Assembly (NCBI RefSeq): GCF_900105255.1
Contig: NZ_LT629763.1
Location: 3,187,001-3,251,000 of the forward strand
DNA: 64,000 bases
Origin: Halopseudomonas sabulinigri
GTDB lineage: Bacteria > Pseudomonadota > Gammaproteobacteria > Pseudomonadales > Pseudomonadaceae
Direction: 5' to 3'
Positions within the stretch are counted from its first letter, which is position 1. Each line of letters starts with the position of its first letter. The position numbers were made by a program, and so were the translations under genes. Of the stretch, positions 50,280 to 60,975 are shown in pieces. The notes beneath the pieces are model-generated. The model ran no database searches, was not told where the DNA came from, and worked only from the letters and a program-made list of their open reading frames with translations.

Positions 50280-51206
50280 CTAATTGAGCTTCGCGTAAAT
50301 TTTGGCGTGGGGGCCGTTCTGCTGAGCTTGCCATGCATCTGACGTATCGGAGAAAGAGAACTCCGAGTAGTCCACGGTGATGTTTTGCTCTTGAGAGATT
50401 TTCAGCAGTCGCTGCCAAATTTTCTGGCGGTCTGCAGGCGGCCTTTGTCCGGTGCCGATGCATGACAGAGTTTTGAATAACAGGTCAGCGATATCCAAAT
50501 TGATCTGGCGGCCGGCACCCGTTCCTATCGTCATTATTCGTGCGCCCCAGCGACAGGCCTTTAATGCGTAAAGTAATGGCTGGCCACATACTAAATCCAA
50601 CACTACATCGTAGCCTTCACCAGCCTCGCTCTTCAGGGCTTGTACATCGCTTTCATCGCCTTTAAGGCAGACGACGCTATCGGCAATTCCGCGCTCGGTG
50701 AGTCTTGCCAGGGCTTCGGCGCTGCGCCCGGCAGCAACCACTTTTCCTGCACCGAGGTAACGCGCAAGTTGCAGAGCTATCTGCCCCAGCGTTCCTGTCC
50801 CGCCAAGTATCAGAACGGTCTCACCCTGCTTGATGTTCGCTGCTTCGAGAGGAACGAGGGCGCCTGTGGCCGCTATGCCCATGGTGATAGCGGTACGGTC
50901 ATCGATGTGGTCAGGTACCTCCCAAACTTCTTCTGCTGGAACCAGAGTTTTTTCCGCCCAAGCGCCAAAAGGTAATACCGACCGTTCACCAAAATAAACG
51001 CGCGTGCCTTCAGCATTACGGCCAACACCTTCGCCGCGAATGACGCAGGGGTACTCAACACCCAAGCGGTAAGCGCCAAGCACATCCCAGCCACCCAAGC
51101 CGGCGGTGTCTACACTGATAAGTACAGAACCTTCTTGTGGGGCAGGCTCTTTGAAGTCTTGAATGACGGGCAGTGCGCCGCGTTCATTAATAACAGCTGC
51201 TTTCAT
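50280..51206 (-). CDS. MDR-superfamily oxidoreductase (quinone reductase-like)
   Basis: 308 residues of the medium-chain dehydrogenase/reductase fold. The N-terminal GroES-like domain has VDTAGLGGWDVLGAYRLGVEYPCVIRGEGVG, and the coenzyme domain has GGTGTLGQIALQLARYLGAGKVVAAGRS for NADP(H). The Cys and His zinc ligands of alcohol dehydrogenases are absent, pointing to a zinc-free quinone or enone reductase. It is divergent from fdhD, and the shared promoter contains three CATTCT half-sites. Confidence 0.87.
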   Translation of the reverse strand: MKAAVINERGALPVIQDFKEPAPQEGSVLISVDTAGLGGWDVLGAYRLGVEYPCVIRGEGVGRNAEGTRVYFGERSVLPFGAWAEKTLVPAEEVWEVPDHIDDRTAITMGIAATGALVPLEAANIKQGETVLILGGTGTLGQIALQLARYLGAGKVVAAGRSAEALARLTERGIADSVVCLKGDESDVQALKSEAGEGYDVVLDLVCGQPLLYALKACRWGARIMTIGTGAGRQINLDIADLLFKTLSCIGTGQRPPADRQKIWQRLLKISQEQNITVDYSEFSFSDTSDAWQAQQNGPHAKIYAKLN

Positions 51207-51309
51207 GATTGTGTTCCTTGGAGCGATAGCTTGGCTGTAACCTTAGGTCTAAAACACGCAGCAATAGCTTTTGTTTTTCAGGGTGTTTGTGTGTTCTGTG
51301 ATGGGTTAT

Positions 51310-51346
51310 CATTCTGAAATAAGATTTCCATTCTGTCAAAAGAATG
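51310..51346. promoter_or_regulatory. Repeated CATTCT half-sites in the qor-like/fdhD promoter
   Basis: CATTCTG occurs at 51310-51316 and 51329-51335 in the same orientation, and AGAATG inverted at 51341-51346. ATCATTCT and AGAATGAT thus form an 8-bp inverted repeat (51308-51348), with the middle copy as a direct repeat 19 bp from the first. This looks like a multi-site operator in the 175-base divergent region. The binding protein is unknown. Confidence 0.5.
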
Positions 51347-51381
51347 ATTGAGAGTCCCGTTATGCTCGTATTGAGCTAGAG

Positions 51382-52209
51382 GTGCCCCCCTTGCCTTATT
51401 CATCCAATAACCAATCAGGTTTTCAAGCAGCCCATCCGCAGCTTCATTCGTACACCGAACTAGGTGGTCAAAAAGGGACTGCCTCGATTTTTTTACCTGA
51501 AGAGGTGCCTGTTGCTTTCGTCTATAACGGCATCAGTCAGGCCGTCATGATGGCAAGCCCTTTTGACCTTGAAGACTTGGCGATCGGCTATAGCATTGGC
51601 AGCGGCTTGATAAAGGATGCAGCTTGTATCTACGGCATAGAGGTTACCCAGGGCCTTGTTGGTATTCAGTTGCAGATAAGTGTGAGTCAGCGCGCTTTCA
51701 CCAAGATCAAGCAGCTACGCAGGTCGCAGGCAGGGTCGACCGGCTGCGGCCTGTGTGGTGTAGAGTCACTTGCCAACGCGCTACCGGACTTGCCGGTTCA
51801 TCCCACACGAGCGTTACCTCCAGCCCAGCACCTGAGCAAGTTACGTTCTTGTCTGGCCAGCCACCAACTACTGGCCAAACAGACAGGTGCGTTGCACGCC
51901 GCGCTCTATGTGGATGAAAGGGGCGAGATCAAGCTATGTCGTGAGGACGTGGGGCGGCACAACGCCATGGACAAGTTGATTGGCGCGCTGCTAAACGATC
52001 AGCGCCTCCCAAGTAATGGTTTTGTGGTGGTCACCAGCCGCTGTAGCCTTGAGCTGATACAGAAAGCGGTGCGCGCAGGGTTTTCTACCCTTGCCACCTT
52101 GTCAGCTCCAACCGACATTAGTGTTTCCTGGGCTCGCTACTGCAATTTGAACCTTGTGCACATACCGCGTTCCAGCGCTCCCAGAGTCTATAGTCCGGAG
52201 CCAGTATGA
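51382..52209 (+). CDS. fdhD: Formate dehydrogenase accessory sulfurtransferase FdhD
   Basis: 275 residues, as in E. coli (277). The CxxC motif lies in GSTGCGLCGVES, and CREDVGRHNAMDKLIG is the conserved family segment. FdhD transfers sulfur from IscS to the bis-MGD cofactor of formate dehydrogenase-like enzymes. No ATG is available near the N-terminus: GTG 51382 or TTG 51391 must start it, and AGAGG at 51377-51382 would fit TTG 51391 better. It overlaps the molybdoenzyme gene by 4 bases, so the two are coupled. Confidence 0.92.
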   Translation: MPPLPYSSNNQSGFQAAHPQLHSYTELGGQKGTASIFLPEEVPVAFVYNGISQAVMMASPFDLEDLAIGYSIGSGLIKDAACIYGIEVTQGLVGIQLQISVSQRAFTKIKQLRRSQAGSTGCGLCGVESLANALPDLPVHPTRALPPAQHLSKLRSCLASHQLLAKQTGALHAALYVDERGEIKLCREDVGRHNAMDKLIGALLNDQRLPSNGFVVVTSRCSLELIQKAVRAGFSTLATLSAPTDISVSWARYCNLNLVHIPRSSAPRVYSPEPV

Positions 52210-54542
52210 GTACGCCAAAAGCCGGCAAGGAAAAATTTAAACGTTATACGGGGCCGGCGGCAGGTTGGGGTGCGTTGAGCAGCGTTACCAATGCATGGCT
52301 GGGCAGCAGCCAACCAATCAAGAATATTCGTGCGCTGTTGAAGACTAATCAGCACGGAGGTTTTGATTGTCCAGGGTGCGCCTGGGGAGAAGAGCCCGGC
52401 ACGGGGCGCGTGAAGTTTTGTGAGAATGGCGCCAAGGCTGTGAACTGGGAGGCAACCTCCCGAAAAGTTGATGCTGATTTCTTTGCACGGCATAGTGTTG
52501 CGCAACTGCGCCGGCAAACGGATTACTGGTTAGAGTACCAAGGTCGGTTGACCGAGCCGATGCGCTATGACCGAGATAGCGATCATTACGTGCCCATCAG
52601 TTGGGACGATGCCTTTGCGCTTATCGGGCAGCATCTGAACGCCTTGGATTCACCAGGCGAGGCAGAGTTTTATACCTCTGGGCGGGCCAGTAATGAGGCG
52701 GCTTTCCTATATCAGTTATTCGTTCGCATATTTGGTACCAACAACTTTCCTGACTGCTCCAACATGTGTCATGAGGCGAGTGGAGTTGCCTTGGGGGCGA
52801 GTCTTGGCACCGGCAAAGGCACGGTCACCTTTGCCGACTTTGAGCAAGCTGACGCAATTTTTGTGCTGGGCCAGAATCCGGGAACCAACCATCCAAGAAT
52901 GCTAGAGCCCTTACGCGATGCAGTACGCCGCGGAGCACAGGTGGTTTGCTTCAATCCGCTGAAAGAGCGCGGGCTAGAACGCTTTCAGCATCCGCAAAGC
53001 ATGGCGAGAATGCTGAGCAATAGCGCTGACGCGATGCACACCGCTTATTTTCGGCCAGCTCTGGGTGGCGATCTCGCGGTACTGCGCGGGATGGCCAAGT
53101 ACATGCTGCAGTGGCAGCGTGAAGCTCAGCGGTATCGTCTGGAGGGTGTATTTGATGAGGCGTTCATACTTTCTCAGACCAGTGGCTTTCAGGATTATAT
53201 CGCCGTGCTGGATACAACTGATTGGGCTGATGTAGTTGCTCAGTCCGGTCTCCGCCTAGACGAGATAGAGCAGGCGGCGCGGCTTTTTTGCGATGCCGGA
53301 AACACTATTTTCTGCTGGGCAATGGGGATAACCCAACACCATCACGGTGTAGCGACAATTCAGGAAATTGTGAACCTGCAGCTGTTGCGAGGAAACATTG
53401 GCCGCGCTGGTTCCGGCGTGTGTCCGGTTCGGGGCCACAGTAACGTGCAAGGCGATAGAACAATGGGCATCGATGAGCGACCTAGCCCTGCGTTTCTGGA
53501 TCGCTTGCAGGAATACTTTGGTTTCAGCCCTCCGCGCAAGCCAGGCCATAACACAGTAGAAGCAATCAAGGCATTGCTGGAGGGGAGGGCAAAAGTCTTC
53601 ATCGGGTTGGGTGGGAATTTTGCCCAGGCAACACCGGACAGCAAGGTGACTCATGCCGCTTTGTCCCGCTGCGCGCTAAATGTGCAGATCAGTACCAAGC
53701 TGAACCGCAGCCATTTAATGGTGAGCAATGATGCGCTGATCTTGCCGTGCCTGGGCCGAACGGATATTGACCGTCAAGCCTCCGGCCACCAATGCGTTAC
53801 CGTGGAAGACTCGTTCAGCATGGTGCATGCATCTTTCGGCCAGCTAGAGCCGCTCTCTGAGGAAATGAGGTCTGAGCCCTGGATTATTGCTGGAATGGCG
53901 AGAGCGACAGTAGGTGATCACATTGTTGATTGGCAAGCAATGCGGGACGACTATCGGACTATCCGTGCCGCGATTAGCGCCTGTGTTCCAGGCTTCGAGC
54001 ATTTTGAGCAGCGACTGCAAAACCCGGGTGGGTTCCACCTTGCTAATACGGCGGCTACACGTTGTTGGCGCACGGATAGCGGTATGGCGAGGTTCATTGC
54101 CAGTGACTTGCCAGCAGATTTGCTACCGGAAGCGGTAAGGTCGTCCGGTGAGAAGCATGACCTGGTCCTGCAGAGCCTGCGCTCGCACGACCAATACAAC
54201 ACCACCATTTATGGGCTGGATGATCGCTACCGCGGCGTGACGGGACAGCGAGAGATTGTTTTCATCAACCAACACGACATCGATAGACTAGGTTTGATTG
54301 CTGGTGCCAAAGTCGACATGGTGTCGATCTGGAATGATGGCGTCGAAAGACGCGTGCGAGGTTTTCGAGTACTGCCCTACGATATTCCTCCAGGACAGGC
54401 AGCGGCCTACTACCCGGAAGTGAACCCCTTGGTGCCGTTGGATAGTTGCGGTGTTGGGAGCAGTACTCCGGTTTCGAAGTACATCCCCATCAGGGTGGAG
54501 CCGTCCCAAGGTGATGCTCCGCTGGCCTCCAGCGGAGCATAG
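52206..54542 (+). CDS. FdhF/YdeP-family molybdopterin oxidoreductase
   Basis: 778 residues. The N-terminal FDCPGCAWGEEP and FCENGAKA region is that of the YdeP-type (TIGR01701-like) group rather than of true FdhF. The Moco core shows FYTSGRASNEAAFLYQLFVRIFGTNNFPDCSNMCHEASGVAL, ILGQNPGTNHPRML-like VLGQNPGTNHPRMLEPL, GRAGSGVCPVRGHSNVQGDRTMGI and QYNTTIYGLDDRYRGV near the C-terminus. The substrate of this group is not settled; formate is possible, and YdeP is linked to acid resistance in E. coli. FdhD encoded just upstream supports a sulfurated bis-MGD cofactor. Confidence 0.9.
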   Translation: MSTPKAGKEKFKRYTGPAAGWGALSSVTNAWLGSSQPIKNIRALLKTNQHGGFDCPGCAWGEEPGTGRVKFCENGAKAVNWEATSRKVDADFFARHSVAQLRRQTDYWLEYQGRLTEPMRYDRDSDHYVPISWDDAFALIGQHLNALDSPGEAEFYTSGRASNEAAFLYQLFVRIFGTNNFPDCSNMCHEASGVALGASLGTGKGTVTFADFEQADAIFVLGQNPGTNHPRMLEPLRDAVRRGAQVVCFNPLKERGLERFQHPQSMARMLSNSADAMHTAYFRPALGGDLAVLRGMAKYMLQWQREAQRYRLEGVFDEAFILSQTSGFQDYIAVLDTTDWADVVAQSGLRLDEIEQAARLFCDAGNTIFCWAMGITQHHHGVATIQEIVNLQLLRGNIGRAGSGVCPVRGHSNVQGDRTMGIDERPSPAFLDRLQEYFGFSPPRKPGHNTVEAIKALLEGRAKVFIGLGGNFAQATPDSKVTHAALSRCALNVQISTKLNRSHLMVSNDALILPCLGRTDIDRQASGHQCVTVEDSFSMVHASFGQLEPLSEEMRSEPWIIAGMARATVGDHIVDWQAMRDDYRTIRAAISACVPGFEHFEQRLQNPGGFHLANTAATRCWRTDSGMARFIASDLPADLLPEAVRSSGEKHDLVLQSLRSHDQYNTTIYGLDDRYRGVTGQREIVFINQHDIDRLGLIAGAKVDMVSIWNDGVERRVRGFRVLPYDIPPGQAAAYYPEVNPLVPLDSCGVGSSTPVSKYIPIRVEPSQGDAPLASSGA

Positions 54543-54565
54543 CGCGACTTTTATCTAGTCGCGCT
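54514..54565. terminator. Two back-to-back hairpins at convergent gene ends
   Basis: ATGCTCCGCTGG (54514-54525) pairs perfectly with 54529-54540 across a 3-base loop, and AGCGCGAC (54541-54548) pairs perfectly with 54558-54565 across a 9-base loop. The first lies inside the last codons of the molybdoenzyme gene, and the second overlaps the stop of the convergent thiolase gene. Together they make a compact two-way transcription end. Confidence 0.65.
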
Positions 54566-55736
54566 CTACGGCTAGTGCCACTCCCTGGCCACCACCTATG
54601 CACAAGGTGGCCAGTCCTTTCTTGGCATCCCTTAGCGCCATTTCATGCAGCAGTGTTACTAGCACTCGACAGCCCGATGCGCCGATCGGGTGCCCCAAGG
54701 CGATAGCGCCTCCGTTCACATTGACCTTGTCGATATCCCACTGCAGCTCCTTGCCTACCGAGAGGCACTGGGCGGCGAAAGCCTCGTTGGCTTCAATCAG
54801 GTCCAGTTGGTCAAGGGTCCAGCCGGCTTTCGCCAAACAACGTTTGCTGGCCGGTACCGGCCCAATGCCCATGATCGCCGGATCCACGCCGGCACTCGCA
54901 TAGCCCTTGATTCGGGCCAGAACAGGCAGGCCCAATGCTTCTGCGCGCTTGGCCGACATCAGTAGCACAGCTGCCGCACCGTCATTGAGGGTCGAGGCAT
55001 TGCCCGCCGTTACGCTGCCGTCTTTTTTGAAGGCAGGACGCAACCCGGCAAGGCTATCCGCGGTGGTTGCTGAGCGGGGCTGCTCATCGATTTCAAAGAG
55101 AACAGGGTCGCCTTTGCGTTGAGGGATTGGTACGGGGGCAATTTCACTCTTGAAGCGCCCCGCCTTGATAGCCGCAGCAGCGCGCTGCTGGGATATCAGT
55201 GCGTAGGCATCCTGGTCCGCGCGGCTCAGTTGGTACTGGTCAGCTAGATTTTCCGCAGTGATGCCCATGTGGTAGTCATTAAAGGCATCAATCAAACCGT
55301 CTTTGAGTAGGCTGTCTTGTAGTTCGGCATGGCCCATCCGCAAGCCGGTGCGGGCCTTGGGTAGCACATAGGGCGCCAGGCTCATGCTTTCCATGCCGCC
55401 TGCAATGACGGCTTCTGCATCGCCGCAGCGAATCGCTTGCACCGCCATATGCACCGCTTTCAAGCCGGAGCCGCATAGTTTATTCAGCGTCATTGCTGGC
55501 GTTGAAAACGGCAGCCCTGCGTTAATGGCCGACTGACGAGCGGGATTCTGTCCGCATCCGGCACTGAGCACTTGTCCCATGATGACCTCGTCAATATCGG
55601 CAGCATCAACGCCACTTGTGCTGAGCAAGGCGCGAATGACAGTGCTGCCCAGTTCCACTGCGGAGATATTCGCCAGTGATCCTTGAAAGCTGCCAATAGC
55701 GGTACGTTTGGCAGCAACGATTACAACCTCATGCAT
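54555..55736 (-). CDS. atoB: Acetyl-CoA acetyltransferase (thiolase)
   Basis: 393 residues from the ATG at 55736, with GGAG upstream. The thiolase catalytic residues are C88 in [12 protein letters not shown], the His in [16 protein letters not shown] and the late Cys in [15 protein letters not shown]. It splits acetoacetyl-CoA to two acetyl-CoA, the last step after HMG-CoA lyase and the CoA transferase encoded upstream in the same direction. It is the last gene of the leucine/acetoacetate set. A terminator-like hairpin just upstream may make its expression partly separate. Confidence 0.92.
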   Translation of the reverse strand: MHEVVIVAAKRTAIGSFQGSLANISAVELGSTVIRALLSTSGVDAADIDEVIMGQVLSAGCGQNPARQSAINAGLPFSTPAMTLNKLCGSGLKAVHMAVQAIRCGDAEAVIAGGMESMSLAPYVLPKARTGLRMGHAELQDSLLKDGLIDAFNDYHMGITAENLADQYQLSRADQDAYALISQQRAAAAIKAGRFKSEIAPVPIPQRKGDPVLFEIDEQPRSATTADSLAGLRPAFKKDGSVTAGNASTLNDGAAAVLLMSAKRAEALGLPVLARIKGYASAGVDPAIMGIGPVPASKRCLAKAGWTLDQLDLIEANEAFAAQCLSVGKELQWDIDKVNVNGGAIALGHPIGASGCRVLVTLLHEMALRDAKKGLATLCIGGGQGVALAVERD

Positions 55737-55747
55737 ATTGATTCTCC

Positions 55748-55782
55748 AAAAAAAACGTGGCCTCCCGAAGGTTGAGCCACGT
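55748..55782 (-). terminator. Terminator or attenuator before the thiolase gene
   Basis: On the minus strand a 9-bp stem with one bulge (55782-55774 and 55764-55755) is followed by eight T (55755-55748), a classic intrinsic terminator. It lies inside the operon and ends about 12 bases before the thiolase start codon, next to its ribosome binding site. It could cut thiolase mRNA levels or mark the true operon end. Confidence 0.75.
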
Positions 55783-55801
55783 AAATGTTCCAACGGGCAG
55801 C

Positions 55802-55838
55802 ATTTGCCTCGCAGCAAGGGGGCAGCAGCAAGGCAAAT
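55802..55838. repeat. 8-bp inverted repeat in the CoA transferase-thiolase gap
   Basis: ATTTGCCT (55802-55809) and AGGCAAAT (55831-55838) pair perfectly across a 21-base GC-rich loop. It precedes the terminator-like hairpin on the transcript and could protect the upstream mRNA end. No known repeat family is recognised. Confidence 0.45.
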
Positions 55839-55860
55839 CCGGGTTACCTGTCAGTGCAGG

Positions 55861-56511
<651 letters not shown>

Positions 56512-56513
56512 GA

Positions 56514-57212
56514 TCAGGCGCTCCGTGTAGTGCGTTTTTCGATGCGTTTTTCGGGTGAGGTATTCAGTACCATGCGCTGGACATAGATGCCTGGCAGGTG
56601 AATTTGGTCGGCGTCCAGTTCGCCAATTTCAACAATTTCTTCTACCTCAACGATGCACACTTTGCCGGCAGTCGCGGCAAGTGGGTTGAAATTGCGAGCG
56701 GTTTTTCTAAATACAAGGTTGCCCGACTTATCGGCTTTCCAGGCCTTGATCAGTGCAACGTCTGCGGTCAGTGAGGTCTCCATGACATACCACTCGCCGT
56801 TGAACTGACGAGTTTCCTTACCTTCAGCGATGAGCGTGCCGTAGCCAGTCTTTGTGTAAAAGGCTGGTATGCCAGCACCTCCGGCGCGCAACTTTTCAGC
56901 CAAGGTACCTTGTGGTGTGAACTCAAGCTCAAGTTCCTTAGAAAGGTACTGGCGCTCAAACTCCTTGTTCTCGCCAACGTAGGACGAAACCATTTTGCGA
57001 ATCTGGCGCGTTTCAAGTAGCAGGCCTAAACCAAAGCCGTCTACACCAGCGTTGTTACTAATGACGGTAAGGTCTTTCTTGCCAGAATCGCGCAAGGCTT
57101 CAATGAGTGCCTCCGGTATGCCGCAGAGGCCAAACCCGCCAACTGCCAAGGTCATTCCATCGTCTATCAGCCCCTCTAGGGCGTGATGGGCATTGGGATA
57201 AATTTTGTTCAT
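56514..57212 (-). CDS. 3-oxoacid CoA-transferase subunit A
   Basis: 232 residues. The glycine-rich [20 protein letters not shown] and [19 protein letters not shown] are typical of the A subunit, and [33 protein letters not shown] is near the C-terminus. GAGGAG precedes the ATG. It partners with subunit B, and lies 41 bases after the HMG-CoA lyase gene in the same direction. Confidence 0.92.
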   Translation of the reverse strand: MNKIYPNAHHALEGLIDDGMTLAVGGFGLCGIPEALIEALRDSGKKDLTVISNNAGVDGFGLGLLLETRQIRKMVSSYVGENKEFERQYLSKELELEFTPQGTLAEKLRAGGAGIPAFYTKTGYGTLIAEGKETRQFNGEWYVMETSLTADVALIKAWKADKSGNLVFRKTARNFNPLAATAGKVCIVEVEEIVEIGELDADQIHLPGIYVQRMVLNTSPEKRIEKRTTRSA

Positions 57213-57253
57213 TGTTGTCGCTACTCCTCGTGCCGTTGAAACTTGAAATTGCG

Positions 57254-58159
57254 CTATGCGTGTTGCTTGTTTTTCGCCCTGGCAACCCTTGATCCATTGG
57301 GGCGTTCCAGAGTCTCGCTAATCCGATTGCCAGCTTCTATCAAGGAGCCGAGATCAACACCTGTTTCAATCCCAAGGCCATTCAAGAGGTACAAGACGTC
57401 TTCACTGGCAACATTTCCGGTCGCACCCTTGGCATAGGGGCAACCGCCTAGGCCCGCTACCGAACTGTCGAATACCTGCACACCCTCAAGCAGGCTGGCG
57501 TAGATATTCGCCAGAGCTTGGCCGTAGGTGTCGTGGAAATGCCCAGCGAGCGCCGAATTGGGCACCGCCTTGGATACGCTGGCAATCAGCTTGCGGGTAG
57601 CGCCAGGGGTGCCGGTGCCAATGGTGTCGCCCAGGGAAACTTCATAGCAGCCCATGGTATAAAGCTCACGCGCCACTGCTGCCACTTGTGAAGCTGGCAC
57701 GTCTCCGTCGTAAGGACAGCCGAGCACACAGGAAACATATCCACGCACGCGAATGCCGGCTTGCGCTGCTGCGGCAAGAACAGGCTCGAATCGTTGGAGA
57801 CTTTCGCTGATTGAGCAGTTGATGTTTTTCTGTGAGAAGCCCTCGGATGCAGCAGCAAACACTGCTACCTCTTGAGCGCCAGCAGCCAGCGCCTGTTCGA
57901 AGCCTTTCATATTGGGTGTTAACGCGGTGTAGGTACTGCCTGCATAACGGTTGATTCCGGCGAAAACCTGCTCTGATCCCGCCATCTGGGGTACCCACTT
58001 TGGCGATACAAAACTGCCGACTTCGATCACGGGTAGGCCGGCAGCACCAAGGTCGTTGATCAGCCGGATGCGGTCAGCGCTGCTGACCGGGTGAGACTCA
58101 TTCTGCAGACCATCGCGGGGGCCTACCTCCACCAGCTTGACCTTAGCAGGTAGGCTCAT
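57254..58159 (-). CDS. liuE: Hydroxymethylglutaryl-CoA lyase
   Basis: 301 residues. [12 protein letters not shown] opens the DRE-TIM barrel with the metal-binding Asp, and [42 protein letters not shown] and [29 protein letters not shown] (with the mobile-loop Cys) match HMG-CoA lyases. It cleaves HMG-CoA to acetoacetate and acetyl-CoA. The ATG overlaps the liuD stop by 4 bases. Confidence 0.94.
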   Translation of the reverse strand: MSLPAKVKLVEVGPRDGLQNESHPVSSADRIRLINDLGAAGLPVIEVGSFVSPKWVPQMAGSEQVFAGINRYAGSTYTALTPNMKGFEQALAAGAQEVAVFAAASEGFSQKNINCSISESLQRFEPVLAAAAQAGIRVRGYVSCVLGCPYDGDVPASQVAAVARELYTMGCYEVSLGDTIGTGTPGATRKLIASVSKAVPNSALAGHFHDTYGQALANIYASLLEGVQVFDSSVAGLGGCPYAKGATGNVASEDVLYLLNGLGIETGVDLGSLIEAGNRISETLERPNGSRVARAKNKQHA

Positions 58160-60102
58160 TCCGACTCCTCCATCTCCACCAGCATGGTGCCTTCCGAGAT
58201 CAGATCGCCCTCACCGCAAAACACAGCTTTTACCCGCCCGTTAGTTGGGGCACGGATACTGTGCTCCATCTTCATTGCTTCAAGAACTAGCAACGGCGCG
58301 CCTGCTTCCACTTGCTGCCCCACTGTCGCCATTACTCGAACCACGCTGCCGTTCATAGGCGCTTGCAGGCCGCCCGCACTTTGCTGAGCGTGACCGGCTT
58401 CTTCGATCGGGTCATAGGTGTTGATCTGTTGCCAAGCGCCGTGCCAGTTGAGGTAAAGGTCTGCACCTTTGCGCACCGCACGGTAGCGAACCTTCTGCGC
58501 TCCTTCATCAATCGTCAGCAGCTCACTGTTGGGGCAATAGCTGGCGTTGTTGAGGCTAATGCTAGAGAAAACCTGATCTAACTCGGCGCAGCGCAAATGT
58601 AGCCGACTTTGCGTTGGCAAGCCTGCGCGCCAGCCAGGCAGTTGTTGCCAAAGGGCGGGAGGTGTCGGGCAGTCGTCACCCGCTGGGCGGGTAAGCAACC
58701 AAGCTTTGGCTGCTAGGTTCCAGAAGCTACTGTCCAACTCTGCAGGCTTGGGCAGTAGCTGCGCAGTGTGTTTTGCAATGAATCCGGTATCCAGCTCCTG
58801 CGCGGCGAAGGCCGGATGGGCTAAGATTTTTTCCAGAAAGCGCAGGTTGGTTTTTACCCCGGCTACTGAGGTATTGCGCAACATATCCAGCAACTCGAGA
58901 CGCGCCTGCTCACGGGTCTCGCCCCAAGCAACCAACTTCGCGAGCATTGGGTCATAAAAAGGAGAGATGCTATCGCCTTCACTGACGCCGCTATCGACTC
59001 TGCGGCCCCGGCCGGTACTCGGTTCACGATAAAGGGTGAGGGTGCCGCTGGCAGGTAGAAAATCCTGATCAGGGTCTTCGGCGTACAGCCGAACTTCAAT
59101 GGCGTGGCCGTGTAGTGGAATTTGCTCTTGAGTCATTGGCAGTGGCTCGCCTTGAGCGACGCGCAGTTGCCAAGCTACAAGATCCTGACCGGTAATGGCT
59201 TCGGTAACCGGGTGCTCTACCTGCAGGCGGGTGTTCATCTCCATAAAGAAAAACTCGCCACGTGCATCCAGCAAAAACTCCACGGTACCAGCGCCGACGT
59301 AGCCGATAGCCTGTGCGGCCTTGACTGCTGCTTCGCCCATCGCTTTACGCAGTTGTTCCGACAGGCCTGGTGCGGGCGCCTCTTCAACCACCTTCTGATG
59401 CCGTCTTTGAATGGAACAATCGCGTTCATGCAGGTAAACGGCATTACCGTGCTGGTCTGCGAAAACCTGAATTTCGACGTGGCGGGGTTGCAGTACATAC
59501 TTTTCCACCAGCATGCGGGCGTCGCCGAAGGAAGACTGGGCTTCGCGCTGAGCGGACGCCAGCGCATCTGCCAGCTCTCGTTCGCTTTCAACGACCTTCA
59601 TACCTTTGCCACCCCCGCCGGCGGTGGCTTTCAGTAGTACCGGGTAGCCAATTTCCTGAGATGCAGCCCGGAAAGTATCGAGTTGCTGATCGTCGCCATG
59701 GTAACCGGGTACCAGTGGTACTCCGGCTTTTTCCATCAAGGCCTTGGCGGCGGACTTGCTGCCCATAGCATCAATCGCCGAGGCGGGTGGGCCGACAAAA
59801 ATCAGGCCGCTAGCTTCAATAGAGCGAGCGAAGTCAGCGTTCTCAGAAAGAAAACCGTAGCCTGGGTGGATTGCTTGCGCGCCACTGGCCTTGGCGGCCT
59901 GAATGATGCGGTCGGCACGCAGATAGCTGTCTGCGGGTTTGGTTCCGCCCAGGTTGACTGCGATGTCGGCGAGCTTGGCGTGTGATGCGTGCTGGTCGAT
60001 GTCGCTGTGTACGGCAACCGTTTTGATGCCCAGCCGCTGAGCTGTCCGCATGATGCGACAAGCGATTTCTCCTCGGTTGGCGATTAGCAGAGTATTGATC
60101 AT
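58156..60102 (-). CDS. liuD: Methylcrotonyl-CoA carboxylase biotin-carrying alpha subunit
   Basis: 648 residues from the ATG at 60102. The biotin carboxylase domain shows [21 protein letters not shown], the ATP-grasp loop [13 protein letters not shown], and [32 protein letters not shown]. The C-terminal biotinyl domain has [11 protein letters not shown] with the biotin on K611. With LiuB it carboxylates 3-methylcrotonyl-CoA to 3-methylglutaconyl-CoA. The frame extends 5 codons upstream without better support. A ribosome binding site is weak (AGAAG). Confidence 0.94.
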   Translation of the reverse strand: MINTLLIANRGEIACRIMRTAQRLGIKTVAVHSDIDQHASHAKLADIAVNLGGTKPADSYLRADRIIQAAKASGAQAIHPGYGFLSENADFARSIEASGLIFVGPPASAIDAMGSKSAAKALMEKAGVPLVPGYHGDDQQLDTFRAASQEIGYPVLLKATAGGGGKGMKVVESERELADALASAQREAQSSFGDARMLVEKYVLQPRHVEIQVFADQHGNAVYLHERDCSIQRRHQKVVEEAPAPGLSEQLRKAMGEAAVKAAQAIGYVGAGTVEFLLDARGEFFFMEMNTRLQVEHPVTEAITGQDLVAWQLRVAQGEPLPMTQEQIPLHGHAIEVRLYAEDPDQDFLPASGTLTLYREPSTGRGRRVDSGVSEGDSISPFYDPMLAKLVAWGETREQARLELLDMLRNTSVAGVKTNLRFLEKILAHPAFAAQELDTGFIAKHTAQLLPKPAELDSSFWNLAAKAWLLTRPAGDDCPTPPALWQQLPGWRAGLPTQSRLHLRCAELDQVFSSISLNNASYCPNSELLTIDEGAQKVRYRAVRKGADLYLNWHGAWQQINTYDPIEEAGHAQQSAGGLQAPMNGSVVRVMATVGQQVEAGAPLLVLEAMKMEHSIRAPTNGRVKAVFCGEGDLISEGTMLVEMEESE

Positions 60103-60148
60103 TGTTCTTCTATCCACATGATTGCTTGGTTTGCCTCAGGCAGCGCTG

Positions 60149-60943
60149 TCAGGTCCGCAGCCACTGTGGCTTGCGTTTGTCGAGGAAGGCGGAAAGTCCC
60201 TCCTGACCCTCTTTGCTGACGCGAATACTGGCTATTGCCGACTCGGTGTAGTTGCGCAGATCGGGCGTTAGATCGCCGTGCTTTACCTGCTGCATTAGCG
60301 CCTTGGTGGCGCGCATCGCTTGCGGGCTGTTGAGTAGCAGGTTGGCCACCCACCCATGCAACTCGCTTTCCAGATCAGCTGCGGGATAGGTCTCTGCCAA
60401 CAAGCCCAGCTGCTGAGCGCGCTTGCCGTCAAAGCGCTCAGCCGTAAGGGCGTAACGCCTGGCGGCGCGTGGCCCAATGGCTTGGGCAACATAGGGGCTT
60501 ATGACGGCCGGTAATAAACCTATGCGCACTTCAGACAAACTGAACAGGCTGTCTTCGGTGCCAATGGCGATATCGCAACAACTGATCAGGCCCAGCGCGC
60601 CCCCGAAGGCTGCACCCTGCACCACGGCCAAGGTTGGAACTTTAAGCTGGGCCAGACTGGCCATCAGTTGGCCCAGCTCGCGGGCGTCATTGAGGTTAGC
60701 GTCGTAGTCCAATTGCGCGCAGGCCTGCATCCATGAAAGGTCTGCACCTGCAGAGAAATGTTTGCCACGTCCGCGCAAAATCAAGAAGCGCAGTTCGTCA
60801 TTCATCTGAATCTCGCTGAGTGCCATCAGAAGCTCGGCGATCATTTCAGCGTTGAACGCGTTGTTCTTTTCGGGGCGGTTTAGCCACAAGGTAGCTATGC
60901 CGCCTGCGTTGATCTCAAGTTCTAGGGTGTTAAATGCACTCAC
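60149..60943 (-). CDS. liuC: Methylglutaconyl-CoA hydratase
   Basis: 264 residues from GTG at 60943, chosen because GGAGGA stands 9 bases upstream. Alternatives are ATG 60967 and GTG 60979, the latter overlapping the liuB stop. The crotonase fold shows LWLNRPEKNNAFNAEMIAELL, GRGKHFSAGADLSWMQA and GAAFGGALGLISCCDIAIG, with LSEVRIGLLPAVISPYVAQAIG. Its position between the two carboxylase genes and pathway logic identify it as the hydratase converting 3-methylglutaconyl-CoA to HMG-CoA. Confidence 0.9.
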   Translation of the reverse strand: MSAFNTLELEINAGGIATLWLNRPEKNNAFNAEMIAELLMALSEIQMNDELRFLILRGRGKHFSAGADLSWMQACAQLDYDANLNDARELGQLMASLAQLKVPTLAVVQGAAFGGALGLISCCDIAIGTEDSLFSLSEVRIGLLPAVISPYVAQAIGPRAARRYALTAERFDGKRAQQLGLLAETYPAADLESELHGWVANLLLNSPQAMRATKALMQQVKHGDLTPDLRNYTESAIASIRVSKEGQEGLSAFLDKRKPQWLRT

Positions 60944-60975
60944 GCTTATTGGCTCCTCCGTTGGCATGGCTGGTC

